The notes below the pieces were generated by a model. It searched no databases, was not told the DNA's origin, and worked only from the letters and a program-made list of their open reading frames with translations. A DNA stretch of 64,000 nt from contig NZ_BAEP01000075.1 of assembly GCF_000315015.1 (NCBI RefSeq), forward strand, positions 186,001-250,000, in the 5' to 3' direction. The position numbers and the translations under genes were made by a program. This document shows, piece by piece, positions 25,083 through 35,437 of this stretch (within the stretch, counting starts at the first letter, position 1; every line of letters begins with the position of its first letter). The DNA is from Paraglaciecola mesophila KMM 241. Its GTDB lineage: Bacteria; Pseudomonadota; Gammaproteobacteria; Enterobacterales; Alteromonadaceae.

Positions 25083-27137
25083 ATGATAGTCCATCAAGAA
25101 GCCATAAAAGACGCTGTATATCAGTTGTTTGACGAGGTAGATGCTCTTTCTGTTCAAGGATACGATGAAGAGCGGAATGTAATTTACTGGAATTTAGGCA
25201 GTGAGTTGCTGTATGGCTATAGCGAAGAAGAAGCCTTAGGTCAGAAACTCGAAGACCTCATTTTCCCCGACTTTATGCGTGAACCCGTTATTGCCGCCCA
25301 CACTGATTGGATCAATAACGGCATTAAAATTCCTGCTGAAGAACTGACATTGCGCCATAAAAATGGTGGCGATGTAATTGTCTTTTCAAGTCATGTTTTG
25401 TTCACTAATGAACATGACAAGCACGAAATGTACTGTATTGACATTAATCTTGCCGAAGTAAGACAAGCCCAAGCGCAAGCTAAATTTAAAGACAACATGT
25501 TGGAAGCTGTCTTTGAGGCCACCCCAGATTTGTTCTTCTTGATGGAAGAAGACGGCACCATAATTGATACCCATGGGGGAGATGGCAAATATCTCGGTGC
25601 GTCGCCAAGTGAATGCGTCGGACGCACTATCACAGATTTGTTTCCACGCAGGGTGGCACGCAAGTATACGCTATTCAATAAAAGGGTGATTGAGCAGGAG
25701 GGCATTTCAACCTTTGAGTATGAGCTAACACTGCCTGAAGGTGTTTGCTACTTTGAAGCTAGGCTAAGTCATGTTAAGGCGTACAAACAAATTGTTGTGA
25801 TCGTTCGCGATATTACTGAACAGCACAAAGCGGCGGAAACGATACGCCATCACGCCTATTACGATAGTTTAACCTTGCTGCCAAATCGTTTCTTGTCCCT
25901 GGATCGTTTATCGCAAATGCTTAAAGAGGCGCAAAGAAACAAAGAAAAAGCCGCTCTGCTATTTCTAGATCTAGACGACTTTAAGAAGGTGAATGACTCA
26001 TTAGGCCACGAAGTAGGTGACAAACTCCTATTAGAGGCGGCCAACAGGCTAACCTTAGCCTTACGTAAAGCCGATACGGTAGGGCGTTTAGGGGGTGATG
26101 AGTTTATCGTATTATTGCGCGCGCTAGCCGATGATAATGATGCTAAAGAGGTGGCTGAAAATCTACTCCGGGTTTTTAGAGAGCCTTTTCAAATTGACGG
26201 TAAAGAGCTTATTTTAACGTTAAGTATCGGTATTGTGGCCTATCCGGAAAATGGTAGTAGCGCTTCAGATTTATTGCGTAACGCTGACGCGGCTATGTAT
26301 CAATCAAAATTGTCTGGGCGCAATACGTATTCATTTTTTACTAAAGAAATGAATGCAATCATGTTGCGCCGTTTTGAGATTGAAGAGCAGCTCAATCTAG
26401 CCCTGCAGCGCAACGAATTTGAGGTCTTCTACCAACCGAAATTTGATGTGCAAAATAGAAATGTCATTGGTGCTGAAGCATTAATTCGTTGGCGCAATCC
26501 GGCATTGGGTAATGTGCCGCCTGACGAATTTATCCCCATCGCTGAACATACCGGCTTAATTGTGCCCATTGGTAAATATGTTATTGAACAAGCTCTAGAG
26601 TTTTTGCGGGAGTGGGCGTGTATTCATAACAAAAACTATACTATTGCGGTCAATTTATCGCCGCGCCAATTTAGGGATAAAGAGCTAATTAACTTTATTT
26701 TATCGGCATTGCGCAAAGAAGAAATCGCGCCCGAAAACTTGGAGTTTGAAATTACTGAGGGAGTATTAATGGTTGGTAATGCCTATGTAGATGAGGCACT
26801 TGAAGAGCTTCATCAGTTAGGTGTGAAATTATCGATGGACGATTTTGGTACAGGCTACTCTTCACTGAGTTATTTGCGTCGCTATTCATTTGATATTTTA
26901 AAGATAGACCGAAGCTTTATTGATGGCATCACTGTGAACAAGGAAGACTTTGATTTAGTTAAAGCAACCATCGCAATGGCACATAGTTTAGACCTACAGG
27001 TGGTCGCTGAGGGTGTTGAAACCCATGAGCAACTTATGTTGCTAGATAAACTCGGTTGCGACTTAGTTCAAGGCTACTATTTTAGTAAACCCATACCAGC
27101 CCAAGCATTAATAGATTATAGATTTCCAGCAAGCTAA
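25083..27137 (+). CDS. PAS-PAS-GGDEF-EAL cyclic-di-GMP enzyme
   Basis: A 684-residue protein without membrane segments. Two PAS domains (about residues 10-125 and 135-255) are followed by GGDEF (about 265-420) and EAL (about 435-680). The GGDEF active site is RLGGDEF, with an I-site R-K-A-D five residues before it, so product inhibition is likely. The EAL domain keeps EAL, NLS, ITE, DDFGTG, KID and AEGVE, the metal and catalytic residues, so phosphodiesterase activity is expected too. It probably senses a cytoplasmic signal through PAS and tunes c-di-GMP. Which activity dominates cannot be read. Monocistronic. Confidence 0.92.
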   Translation: MIVHQEAIKDAVYQLFDEVDALSVQGYDEERNVIYWNLGSELLYGYSEEEALGQKLEDLIFPDFMREPVIAAHTDWINNGIKIPAEELTLRHKNGGDVIVFSSHVLFTNEHDKHEMYCIDINLAEVRQAQAQAKFKDNMLEAVFEATPDLFFLMEEDGTIIDTHGGDGKYLGASPSECVGRTITDLFPRRVARKYTLFNKRVIEQEGISTFEYELTLPEGVCYFEARLSHVKAYKQIVVIVRDITEQHKAAETIRHHAYYDSLTLLPNRFLSLDRLSQMLKEAQRNKEKAALLFLDLDDFKKVNDSLGHEVGDKLLLEAANRLTLALRKADTVGRLGGDEFIVLLRALADDNDAKEVAENLLRVFREPFQIDGKELILTLSIGIVAYPENGSSASDLLRNADAAMYQSKLSGRNTYSFFTKEMNAIMLRRFEIEEQLNLALQRNEFEVFYQPKFDVQNRNVIGAEALIRWRNPALGNVPPDEFIPIAEHTGLIVPIGKYVIEQALEFLREWACIHNKNYTIAVNLSPRQFRDKELINFILSALRKEEIAPENLEFEITEGVLMVGNAYVDEALEELHQLGVKLSMDDFGTGYSSLSYLRRYSFDILKIDRSFIDGITVNKEDFDLVKATIAMAHSLDLQVVAEGVETHEQLMLLDKLGCDLVQGYYFSKPIPAQALIDYRFPAS

Positions 27138-27263
27138 ACATTTTTTTGTAATGAAATAACCTAATGCGATCGCGTCGATTCAGGTGAGTAGAAGAGCGCA
27201 GTATTGGCAATAGATGAGCCGTGATATAGGCACTAAAATGACAATTTTCCAGCCTCATTAGAA

Positions 27264-27281
27264 AGCCCTCTGATGAGGGCT
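27264..27281. terminator. hairpin between convergent genes
   Basis: agccctc-tgat-gagggct has a perfect 7-bp stem. On the leftward strand it is followed by TTTCTAAT, so it may end the esterase transcript; the T-run is short. Confidence 0.5.
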
Positions 27282-27351
27282 TATGCTCGAACAGTCTGTT
27301 ATACCAATCTGCTTTAATAAGTAAGGGATCATTTATTAACGTGCAGTGGAG

Positions 27352-28284
27352 TTAAAGGAACATTTTTCGTCTTGTGCGTACAAGCGCCAACATGCCAAAA
27401 CCAAAAAGTACCAGTAAGGCGGGTTCAGGCACCGCTAAAGCAGCGAGTGCGGCAGAGGCAATAAGCTGGTGGCCAACAGCGGTAGGGTGAACTTGGTCCC
27501 AAAGTAAATACTCATCAGGATTAGTACACAAAGTCGCATTCGCCACATCTAAACAGGGCTCCGTCACATTTGTTAGGTTGTAATCACCTGGGTTTAACGT
27601 GATGTCTACAAAGGTACTGAAGACATCAAGTTGGGTGATGTTTAGGCCGCTACTGATGCCATTTAGGCCATTTGCCAACGCCATGTTAAATTCGATCGCC
27701 CAAGGTGCTGCAATCGGCAAATTCGGCACTAGAAAGTTCATCGCCCCCGCTAAAGCTAAAGTAGCCACGCTGTCGACAATGTTCTGTGCTGCATCGCCTG
27801 GGGTATAGGTACCGTCGGGATCATTTTGCAAAAAGTCATTGCCTCCTGCCCAGATAACATAGAGTGCATCGGCATCTGCCATGCCACCTGCGCTGCCTAA
27901 GTAGTTAAAAAGTTGGCCACCAAAGTTGGAGTCAGCAAATAAATTGTCCGTACGCTGGCCTCCTATTGCCCAATTTGTGCCACCTGCATAAGCGGTAGTG
28001 GCTGACACGCCTAAATCAGTTGCTAAGTGCTCAACCCACACAGGGCCATTTGAGAACCGACAATCAGCATAAGGTGGATCAGGACAAAAACCAGGAGCCA
28101 GTGCTGTAAACGCGCCTGTGTCAGAAAGCGAATCACCGAACACATACATATCACTGATCGGCGTGGCGGACGCGGTTGAACTGACAAACATCAGCAATGA
28201 TGCTCCCGTTACACACAAGGTTCTTTTAGTTGTATTAAGCAAATATTTGAGGCCACTGGACAGTGGCATGGTCAGTTTATTCAT
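27352..28284 (-). CDS. exported GDSL/SGNH esterase with PEP-CTERM anchor
   Basis: The 310-residue protein has a signal peptide ending STASA (near residue 40). SGNH blocks are FGDSLSDTG (catalytic Ser), GGTNWAIGG, IWAGGNDF (Asn) and DQVHPTAVGH (Asp-x-x-His). The C-terminus is a PEP-CTERM signal: VPEP, a hydrophobic helix LLVLFGFGMLALV, then RTRRK. Proteins with this tail are processed by an exosortase and are often tied to exopolysaccharide export; no exosortase is in this window. It should hydrolyse esters or lipids at or outside the cell surface. Start ATG is preceded by GAGGTG. Confidence 0.9.
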   Translation of the reverse strand: MNKLTMPLSSGLKYLLNTTKRTLCVTGASLLMFVSSTASATPISDMYVFGDSLSDTGAFTALAPGFCPDPPYADCRFSNGPVWVEHLATDLGVSATTAYAGGTNWAIGGQRTDNLFADSNFGGQLFNYLGSAGGMADADALYVIWAGGNDFLQNDPDGTYTPGDAAQNIVDSVATLALAGAMNFLVPNLPIAAPWAIEFNMALANGLNGISSGLNITQLDVFSTFVDITLNPGDYNLTNVTEPCLDVANATLCTNPDEYLLWDQVHPTAVGHQLIASAALAALAVPEPALLVLFGFGMLALVRTRRKMFL

Positions 28285-28981
28285 TATTTCACCTCAGGGC
28301 GCTTCTATACTGCACAACGCCAATTAGAATTTATTGTTGTTAGTATCCAATTAAGGACAAGCATCAGCACAGAACACCCATAATGCACGCAGATGTTTTT
28401 CATGCTAGAAATTTGCAATGCATAATTCAAGCCTTCCAATAAAATCAAAGGCTTAAGCTATTTCTGGATGAATAAAACATAAAATTGCAAAAAAGTCTGA
28501 CACTTAGCAAAGCGCTAAAGCGTTCAGTTCATGTTGTCAGCATCTAAATTGCAGGCTTAATTATCACCAGTGTGAAGCTGTTAATATTTATCCAACTCAT
28601 TACCATTGCAAAAACGCCATACTTCTAGGGGCAGTGGTAAGAATGTAGCGAGCATCATGGTAAGCAAATAGGGTAGTGAGACACCTCTCTGGGGGCATAT
28701 GGGGGCATACCGTTTCGGCTTGATCATTTCGTGGAACGGACAGGGGGGAGTATATCCATATAGAGTTTGCTTGTTGCTAAACAATTACAGCTCACCTTGT
28801 GAAGAGTGGAGTACCAGTGTATTAAAGATTGAAGCTAAACACCTGATTTATTACCCGATGTAAATAACTGATTTAAAATGCAGCAAAGTGCCCCAACATT
28901 CTAATAATCTGTTTTAAGTCGAATGTGAAATATATTGTTGAGTCACTCTTATTTTGCGTTGGTAATATTTTTAGGACACCT
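28285..28981. other. intergenic region without a supported gene
   Basis: No credible coding signal; a leftward 67-codon frame (28581-28784) is rejected. A 10-bp tandem gggggcatat/gggggcatac occurs at 28691-28710. The promoter of the ABC exporter gene should lie toward the right end. Confidence 0.45.
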
Positions 28982-30730
28982 GTGAAAGCTGTAAAAACTC
29001 TTACCTTAATGCGCTGGTTATTTGGCCAACTCGCTCCGTATAAAACAAAGGTGATATGTGCTATCGGTGCACTTATCGTGGGCTCTGGCTCTTGGTTGTT
29101 ACTGGGGCAAGGCGTAAAGATTGTGGTTGATGAAGGCTTTGTTGCCAATAACGCTGCCATGCTTAATCAAATGATGCTGGTGGTGGTGGGGATTGCTTTA
29201 CTGGGCAGTATTGCCGCCTACTTTCGCTTTTACCTGATGATTTGGCTAGGAGAGCGCGTCAGTGCAGATATTCGCCAATCTGTGTACTCTCACCTGCTGA
29301 CGCTTCCCCCCGCTTTTTTTGAAAAAACCCGCACGGGTGAAGTGATTTCACGTTTCACCAGTGACACCACTGTACTGCAGTCGGTGGTGGGTATGGGGCT
29401 GTCAATGGCACTGCGCGCAGGCATTACCTTTATTGGTGCATTATTGCTGATGTTAGTCACCAGCCCCATGCTGACCTTGTACGTATTGATTGCAGTGCCG
29501 ATTGTATTATTGCCAATTCGCTTCTTTGGCGCCAGAGTGCGTTTGCATGCCAGAAACAGTCAAGACCGAGTTGCAGATTTAGGTGCTTACGTGGATGAAT
29601 CACTGCATGAAATTCATACCGTTCAAGCCTACTCACATGAGCATCTAGATAGAAGTATGTTTGCCGGTCGGGTAGAGGATGTTATGACAGCGGCCAATAG
29701 CCGCATTCGCTTTCGTGCTTTGATGATGGCCACCATTATGGGCATCAGCATGACCGCCATTACCTTAGTCGCTTGGTTAGGGGCACAGCAGGTGCTAAGC
29801 GCCAGTATTAGCGCTGGTGAGCTTACCGCATTTATGTTCTATGCCGTTATGGCAGGCGGTGCGGTCGCGACATTAAGTGAGGTCATAGGGGAAGTCCAAA
29901 AAGCAGCCGGAGCTAGCGAACGCTTAATGGAATTATTGCATACCGAAAGTGAAGTGCTTGAGCCAGAAACCCCACAATTATTAGCAAAAAAGGTGCAAGG
30001 CAATTTAACCCTATCAGATGTGACTTTTAGTTATCCAAGCGGCGAAGGTAGTCCAGCATTACAGCATATCTCCCTCGACATAAAAGCGGGCGAGCGTATT
30101 GCGTTAGTTGGGCCAAGTGGAGCTGGCAAATCGAGTTTATTTCAACTGTTGCTGCGGTTTTATGATATTCAGTCGGGGCAAATTAGCTTAGAAGGGGTGA
30201 ACATAGCAGAACTTGAGCTAGAGGCTTTACGCCAACAATATGCCCTTGTCCCCCAAGATTCAGTGATTTTTGCTAGTAGTGTTGCCGAGAATATTCGCTA
30301 CGGACGACCGGACGCCAGCGATGAAGACGTGCAAGCAGCAGCTAAAGCGGCCAGGGCTGATGAGTTTATTGAGCAGTTGCCCGAAGGCTACCAAACTTAT
30401 TTGGGCGAGCGAGGTGTCCGTTTATCTGGTGGGCAAAAACAGCGAATTTCTATCGCTAGGGCGATCCTCGCTGATAGGCCTATTTTGTTGCTGGACGAAG
30501 CAACCAGCTCACTGGACGCTGCTAATGAGCAGTTCATCAAGCTGGCTTTGGATGAACTCATGCGCGAAAAGACCACCTTAATTATTGCCCACAGATTAGC
30601 TACTGTAATTAATGCGGATCGCATAGTCGTGATGGACAAAGGCCAGGTAGTGGCAATAGGTAATCACCAAGAATTACTCGCTAGCAATGCGCTTTATCGG
30701 GAATTCGCCGAGTTGCAGTTGGTCAGTTAA
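28982..30730 (+). CDS. ABC exporter, fused membrane and ATPase domains (MsbA-like)
   Basis: The GTG at 28982 is preferred because AGGA lies five bases upstream; a GTG at 28925 would add 19 residues. The product has 582 residues: six-helix exporter domain (about 1-310) and ATPase domain. The ATPase has Walker A GPSGAGKSS, Q-loop VPQDSVIF, signature LSGGQKQR, Walker B ILLLDEATSSLD and H-loop AHRLATV. This half-transporter would work as a homodimer exporting lipids or drugs. The substrate is unknown; the closest architecture is MsbA/LmrA-type. Peptide deformylase follows 26 bases downstream and may be co-transcribed. Confidence 0.9.
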   Translation: MKAVKTLTLMRWLFGQLAPYKTKVICAIGALIVGSGSWLLLGQGVKIVVDEGFVANNAAMLNQMMLVVVGIALLGSIAAYFRFYLMIWLGERVSADIRQSVYSHLLTLPPAFFEKTRTGEVISRFTSDTTVLQSVVGMGLSMALRAGITFIGALLLMLVTSPMLTLYVLIAVPIVLLPIRFFGARVRLHARNSQDRVADLGAYVDESLHEIHTVQAYSHEHLDRSMFAGRVEDVMTAANSRIRFRALMMATIMGISMTAITLVAWLGAQQVLSASISAGELTAFMFYAVMAGGAVATLSEVIGEVQKAAGASERLMELLHTESEVLEPETPQLLAKKVQGNLTLSDVTFSYPSGEGSPALQHISLDIKAGERIALVGPSGAGKSSLFQLLLRFYDIQSGQISLEGVNIAELELEALRQQYALVPQDSVIFASSVAENIRYGRPDASDEDVQAAAKAARADEFIEQLPEGYQTYLGERGVRLSGGQKQRISIARAILADRPILLLDEATSSLDAANEQFIKLALDELMREKTTLIIAHRLATVINADRIVVMDKGQVVAIGNHQELLASNALYREFAELQLVS

Positions 30731-30756
30731 TTCACGAAAAGAATGAGAAAAATAAC

Positions 30757-31323
30757 ATGATGAAAATTGCCCAAGTGGGTGAAGTTGTCTTACGTACGCC
30801 AGCCAAATCAGTCTCCCAGACAGATATTGAAACCGCTGCGTTTCAAGAATTCGTAGATGCCTTACTCGGGACGATGGAAGAGGCCAATGGGGTCGGTATT
30901 GCAGCACCGCAAGTATTTGATGAGCGCGCAGTCATGATCATTGCATCACGGCCCGGCCCTAGATACCCAAATGCACCTGACATGGAACCTTTGGTGTTAA
31001 TTAACCCCAAAGTGATACAAAGTAGCGAGGATACAGTAAAGGACTGGGAAGGGTGTTTGTCTGTGCCTGGTTTACGTGGTTTTATTCGCCGGGCGACTTG
31101 GGTTGAGATAGAGTATCTGCAACGCGATGGAACGCCGGCCACTCAGCGCTTAGATGGGTTTGTGGCACGCATTTTCCTACACGAATTTGATCATCTAATT
31201 GGTAAAACGTGGCTTGACCATATTGAGCTTAACACCGATATTATGGCTGAATCCGTATGGCGCAAAGAAATAGCAGGCATTGATGAACCAAAGAGCGAAA
31301 TCAAAAACGACGATAATCGTTAA
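30757..31323 (+). CDS. def: peptide deformylase
   Basis: The 188-residue protein has the three PDF motifs in order: GVGIAAPQV (motif 1), EGCLSVPG (motif 2, metal Cys) and HEFDHLIGK (motif 3, two metal His and catalytic Glu). It removes the formyl group from nascent proteins. The usual def-fmt pairing is absent, so this may be a second deformylase; a search for def-fmt elsewhere would settle it. The acidic/basic tail (EPKSEIKNDDNR) exceeds the catalytic core. It may share a transcript with the ABC exporter. Confidence 0.9.
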   Translation: MMKIAQVGEVVLRTPAKSVSQTDIETAAFQEFVDALLGTMEEANGVGIAAPQVFDERAVMIIASRPGPRYPNAPDMEPLVLINPKVIQSSEDTVKDWEGCLSVPGLRGFIRRATWVEIEYLQRDGTPATQRLDGFVARIFLHEFDHLIGKTWLDHIELNTDIMAESVWRKEIAGIDEPKSEIKNDDNR

Positions 31324-31522
31324 GCGGTGTTACGTCGAGCACTGCTAAGAGCCGCTCATTCCGGCATGTGCTTATATCAACAAATGAATAGGCGTATTTG
31401 AATAATTTTTTGACGGGCGAAGGCTAAAATAAGCGATACCCACTCAAAGCTATGATTTATTACCAGTGGTATAGCGTAAGAAAACTTATGTGAATGCCCA
31501 TTTTTATCAGTAAGGATATCCG

Positions 31523-32809
31523 TTGCAAACTGTGTTAAAGAAATTATCTGCCATAGTATGTTGCTCATTGCTAAGCGGCATCAGTGTGGCTGCTCAACCA
31601 GATGCCAGTGACGTAAATGCGTCAGGTGAACAGGAGATTGCAAGTAAGGCCCAAGTGGTGGCGAGCCCACAGGCCATGTTTGCACAATGTGTTGTCGACC
31701 TACAGGGGCAAGCTAAAACAGCCGGTGTCTCTAAGCGTGTCACCGAAGAAGTGCTTGGCGGCGCCAGATACAAAGAAAAGATCATCTCGCTGGATAGAAA
31801 TCAACCTGAGTTTGTACAAACCTTTACAGATTACTTTGAAAAACGGGTTAACACATGGCGCATTGAAAAAGGCCAACAAATGATGGCCAAGCACCGTGCT
31901 TTTCTTGGGGAGTTAAATAAAGAATATGGTGTACCAGCTCAGTATCTATTAGCCTTTTGGGGCTTAGAAACGAATTTTGGCTCTTACAAGGGAAAAAGCC
32001 CAGTTATTGATTCGCTAGTCACTTTGGCATGTGACAATCGCCGTAGCCGTTATTTTTCCAGTGAATTAATGCAAGCCTTGTTACTCATCGATCGTGAAAA
32101 ACTAGACGATAAAAAAATGGTTGGCTCTTGGGCCGGTGCCATGGGGCATACACAATTTATGCCCTCTGCTTATATGAAATACGCAGTTGACGGAGATAAA
32201 GACGGCCAAATTAATCTTTGGGACAGCGAGCAAGATGCACTGGCTTCGGCCGCTAACTTTTTGAAAAATTTAGGTTGGCAATCGGGCTACAAATGGGGAC
32301 GTGAGGTGAGTCTGCCTGATTCATTCGATTATACCTTAACCGGCAAAAATGAACCCAAAGCGCTTTCTGTATGGAACGGCGCTGGCGTCACCCGTACTGA
32401 TGGCCATGCTATTGGTAACGCCGATATCAAAGGTGCGCTTCTGGTGCCAGCTGGTCATGCAGGGCCGTCGTTCTTAGCCTATAAGAACTTTAATGTGATA
32501 TTGCGCTGGAACAACTCAGAGTATTACGGTATCGCTGTGGGGCACTTGGCGGACCGTATTGCTGGTTTGAGTACCTTGTCTAAAACCCTGCCTGAGCTGC
32601 CGGATTACACGGTAGATGAAATGCGTCAGCTACAGGATAAGCTTAATGGTTTAGGTTTTGATGTGGGCAAGGCCGACGGTATTTTGGGACCGGGTACACG
32701 AAGTGGTATTCGCCAATTTCAATTATCAAAAGACATGATTGCAGATGGTTACCCAGCACGGGACGTGTTCGATGCCTTAATGGAGCAGCCTCTGCCAAGC
32801 AACTCATAA
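31523..32809 (+). CDS. lytic murein transglycosylase, MltB family, with peptidoglycan-binding domain
   Basis: The 428-residue protein starts at TTG 31523 with AAGGA six bases upstream. The signal peptide ends around SVAAQ (residue 25). The SLT2/MltB catalytic domain (about 50-350) holds the catalytic glutamate in FWGLETNFG and the motifs AGAMGHTQFMPSAY and WNGAGV. A C-terminal PG_binding_1 repeat (about 365-425, LQDKLNGLGFDVGKADGILGPGTRSGIRQFQ split over two helices) follows. It cleaves glycan strands, forming 1,6-anhydro-muramyl ends in the periplasm. No lipobox, so soluble rather than a lipoprotein like E. coli MltB. Confidence 0.9.
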   Translation: MQTVLKKLSAIVCCSLLSGISVAAQPDASDVNASGEQEIASKAQVVASPQAMFAQCVVDLQGQAKTAGVSKRVTEEVLGGARYKEKIISLDRNQPEFVQTFTDYFEKRVNTWRIEKGQQMMAKHRAFLGELNKEYGVPAQYLLAFWGLETNFGSYKGKSPVIDSLVTLACDNRRSRYFSSELMQALLLIDREKLDDKKMVGSWAGAMGHTQFMPSAYMKYAVDGDKDGQINLWDSEQDALASAANFLKNLGWQSGYKWGREVSLPDSFDYTLTGKNEPKALSVWNGAGVTRTDGHAIGNADIKGALLVPAGHAGPSFLAYKNFNVILRWNNSEYYGIAVGHLADRIAGLSTLSKTLPELPDYTVDEMRQLQDKLNGLGFDVGKADGILGPGTRSGIRQFQLSKDMIADGYPARDVFDALMEQPLPSNS

Positions 32810-32844
32810 GCACTGTGCAATATATTGTTTTGTTACAGCGTTAA

Positions 32845-32869
32845 ACTGCCCATTAATCTTATGGGCAGT
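32845..32869 (+). terminator. hairpin after the transglycosylase gene
   Basis: actgcccat-taatctt-atgggcagt has a perfect 9-bp stem 36 bases past the stop. Only a broken T-rich tail follows. Confidence 0.55.
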
Positions 32870-33024
32870 GTCTATTATTCCTCACGGTAAATATTTGCCT
32901 TTTTTGCGGTCTTTACTGGGCTAAAAAGCACTTTAGGTATATACTCCCGCGGTCAAATTTTAAGCGTTTTTTCGCATTTCCTTCTCGAGCGCTTTTTTAA
33001 TACTTTTTATTTTTGTGGAGTTGT

Positions 33025-35379
33025 ATGTCCAACCTGAGTCAACCTGTCGCTAAATCGCCTGTTAAACGCCAGTCTGCTGAGCGTATGAAAGCCGAGCGCG
33101 GTCTTTTTTCTTATCCCAAGTATTGGGCTGAGTGTTTTGGCCCTGCGCCATTTTTACCCATGTCACGCAAAGAAATGGAAATCTTAGGTTGGGATAGTTG
33201 CGACATCATTATTGTTACCGGGGATGCCTACGTGGATCACCCGAGTTTTGGTATGGCGGTGATTGGCCGTGTGCTTGAGTCACAAGGTTTTCGCGTCGGG
33301 ATTATTTCTCAGCCAGATTGGACTAACAAAAACGATTTTATGCAGTTAGGTGAGCCGAATTTATTCTTCGGCGTGACCGCAGGTAACATGGACTCCATGA
33401 TCAATCGTTATACTGCTGAGCGAAAATTGCGTCACGATGATGCCTACACTGCTAATAATGAAGGGGGCAAGCGCCCAGACCGAGCAGTTACCGTATACAC
33501 TCAGCGTTGTAAAGAAGCCTACAAGAAACCAGTAGTGATTGGTGGTATCGAAGCCAGTTTGCGCCGCATTGCCCACTATGATTACTGGTCAGATAAAGTG
33601 CGCCGCTCTGTGCTGTTTGATTCAAAAGCTGACATGTTGATGTTCGGTAATGCTGAACGTCCGCTATTAGAAATGGCCCATCGATTTGCTGCGGGTGAGA
33701 GCATTGAGCAAATGCAAGATATTCGCGGAACGGCAGTTATCCGCAAAGAACCGTTGCCTGGTTGGCAAGGTGTCGATTCAACTCATCTAGATACCATAGG
33801 TAAAATTGACCCTGTTATTAGCCCCTACGAAATCATCGAAGATAAATGTGCGGTATCTTCTGAGGCGGATAAACAAGCGGCCATTGAAGAACAAAAAGCC
33901 CAGCCGATTGTGGTGCAGCCTTTTACCTCAAAAACTAAACGTCGCAAGCCTTGGGATAAAACCTATGTGATGCTACCAGCTTACGATGTGGTGCGTGCCG
34001 AGAAAACTCATTACGCTCATACCTCGCGTATCTTGCACAAAGAAACCAACCCTGGGTGTGCTCGCGCACTCGCGCAGCGCCATGGCGATAGAATCATTTG
34101 GATTAATCCACCTGCTTACCCGCTTGAAACTGAAGAAATGGATGCCGTGTTTGATTTACCTTATGCACGCGTTCCGCATCCTAGCTACGGCAAAGCAAAA
34201 ATACCTGCTTACGACATGATTAAAACCTCGGTGAATATCATGCGCGGTTGTTTTGGCGGCTGTACGTTCTGTTCAATCACTGAACATGAAGGGCGGGTTA
34301 TTCAAAGCCGCTCTGAAGAATCGATTATTCGCGAAATTGAACAGATCCGCGACAAGGTTCCGGGTTTTACTGGTGTGATCTCTGATTTAGGTGGCCCAAC
34401 CGCCAACATGTATAAATTGCGTTGCAAGAGTCCGAAAGCAGAACAAGCATGTCGTCGTTTATCCTGCGTATGGCCAGAAATTTGTGGGCATTTAGACACT
34501 GACCAAACGCCGACTGTCGAGTTATATCGCAAAGCGCGTAATGTGGAAGGCGTGAAGAAAGTCCTTATTGCATCGGGTGTACGTTACGATTTGGCGATTG
34601 AAGATCCAAATTATGTACGCGAGTTGGTCACCCATCATGTAGGCGGCTATTTGAAGATTGCGCCTGAGCATACTGAGAAAGCCCCGTTGGATAAAATGAT
34701 GAAACCGGGGATGGGCACCTACGATAGATTTAAAGAGTTGTTCGACAAGTACACCATGGAAGCGGGCAAAGAGCAGTATTTGATACCGTATTTTATCTCT
34801 GCTCACCCAGGGACTGAAGACGAAGACATGCTGAACTTGGCGCTGTGGCTAAAAGAGCGCAATTTTAAACTCGACCAAGTACAGAACTTTTATCCGTCAC
34901 CCATGGCGAACGCCACGACTATGTATCACACGGGGAAAAACCCAATACATAAAGTGAATCACAAAAGTGAAGCTGTGACCGTGGCCAAGGGCGAAATTCG
35001 TCGTCGTTTGCATCGTGCCTTTTTGCGTTATCACGATCCGGCTAACTGGCCAATGTTACGTAAAGCATTAACTGACATGGGTAAAGGCTATCTTATTGGC
35101 AATGGCGCTAAATGCTTGATACCAGCTGAGAGCCGAAATGAGTTAAAAGGACGTGAGCAAAAAGAGTATGCGAAGCGCTCTGCAAATAAGGCGTATGCGA
35201 AAGGCAAAGGGAATGGTCAAGGTCAGCAAACAGCGAAGGGTAAAAAAGCCCAACAGGGCTTAACTCGATTCAGTGACAATCAGCCGCATAATGAGGCCGG
35301 TGGCACCGGGAACACGGCCGGTACAAACACTGATAACCGCCGTAAAAACAGCAGTAATAAAAAAAGAAAGCCACATTAA
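33025..35379 (+). CDS. ygiQ: YgiQ family radical SAM protein
   Basis: ATG 33025 is chosen with GGAG four bases upstream, over an in-frame TTG 12 bases earlier. The 784-residue protein has the N-terminal YgiQ domain ([21 protein letters not shown]), then the radical SAM cluster motif CFGGCTFC (CxxxCxxC) near residue 406. A long C-terminal part ends in a Lys/Gly/Asn-rich disordered tail. The exact reaction of YgiQ is not established to my knowledge. The stop codon lies inside the terminator hairpin. Confidence 0.93.
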   Translation: MSNLSQPVAKSPVKRQSAERMKAERGLFSYPKYWAECFGPAPFLPMSRKEMEILGWDSCDIIIVTGDAYVDHPSFGMAVIGRVLESQGFRVGIISQPDWTNKNDFMQLGEPNLFFGVTAGNMDSMINRYTAERKLRHDDAYTANNEGGKRPDRAVTVYTQRCKEAYKKPVVIGGIEASLRRIAHYDYWSDKVRRSVLFDSKADMLMFGNAERPLLEMAHRFAAGESIEQMQDIRGTAVIRKEPLPGWQGVDSTHLDTIGKIDPVISPYEIIEDKCAVSSEADKQAAIEEQKAQPIVVQPFTSKTKRRKPWDKTYVMLPAYDVVRAEKTHYAHTSRILHKETNPGCARALAQRHGDRIIWINPPAYPLETEEMDAVFDLPYARVPHPSYGKAKIPAYDMIKTSVNIMRGCFGGCTFCSITEHEGRVIQSRSEESIIREIEQIRDKVPGFTGVISDLGGPTANMYKLRCKSPKAEQACRRLSCVWPEICGHLDTDQTPTVELYRKARNVEGVKKVLIASGVRYDLAIEDPNYVRELVTHHVGGYLKIAPEHTEKAPLDKMMKPGMGTYDRFKELFDKYTMEAGKEQYLIPYFISAHPGTEDEDMLNLALWLKERNFKLDQVQNFYPSPMANATTMYHTGKNPIHKVNHKSEAVTVAKGEIRRRLHRAFLRYHDPANWPMLRKALTDMGKGYLIGNGAKCLIPAESRNELKGREQKEYAKRSANKAYAKGKGNGQGQQTAKGKKAQQGLTRFSDNQPHNEAGGTGNTAGTNTDNRRKNSSNKKRKPH

Positions 35380-35390
35380 TGTGGCTTTTT
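35367..35390 (+). terminator. intrinsic terminator overlapping the ygiQ stop
   Basis: aaagccacat pairs with atgtggcttt around a TA loop (10-bp stem), then a T-run. The TAA stop (35377-35379) is in the loop and right arm, so the last ribosome would cover the hairpin. Confidence 0.8.
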
Positions 35391-35437
35391 ACTATTTAAA
35401 TTCAATGTCTAAAACTCAACTTTATTGTGCTTGAGGG

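Noticed and set aside
28581-28784. 67-codon leftward open frame
   Set aside because: No family and includes a short tandem; lacks a ribosome site.
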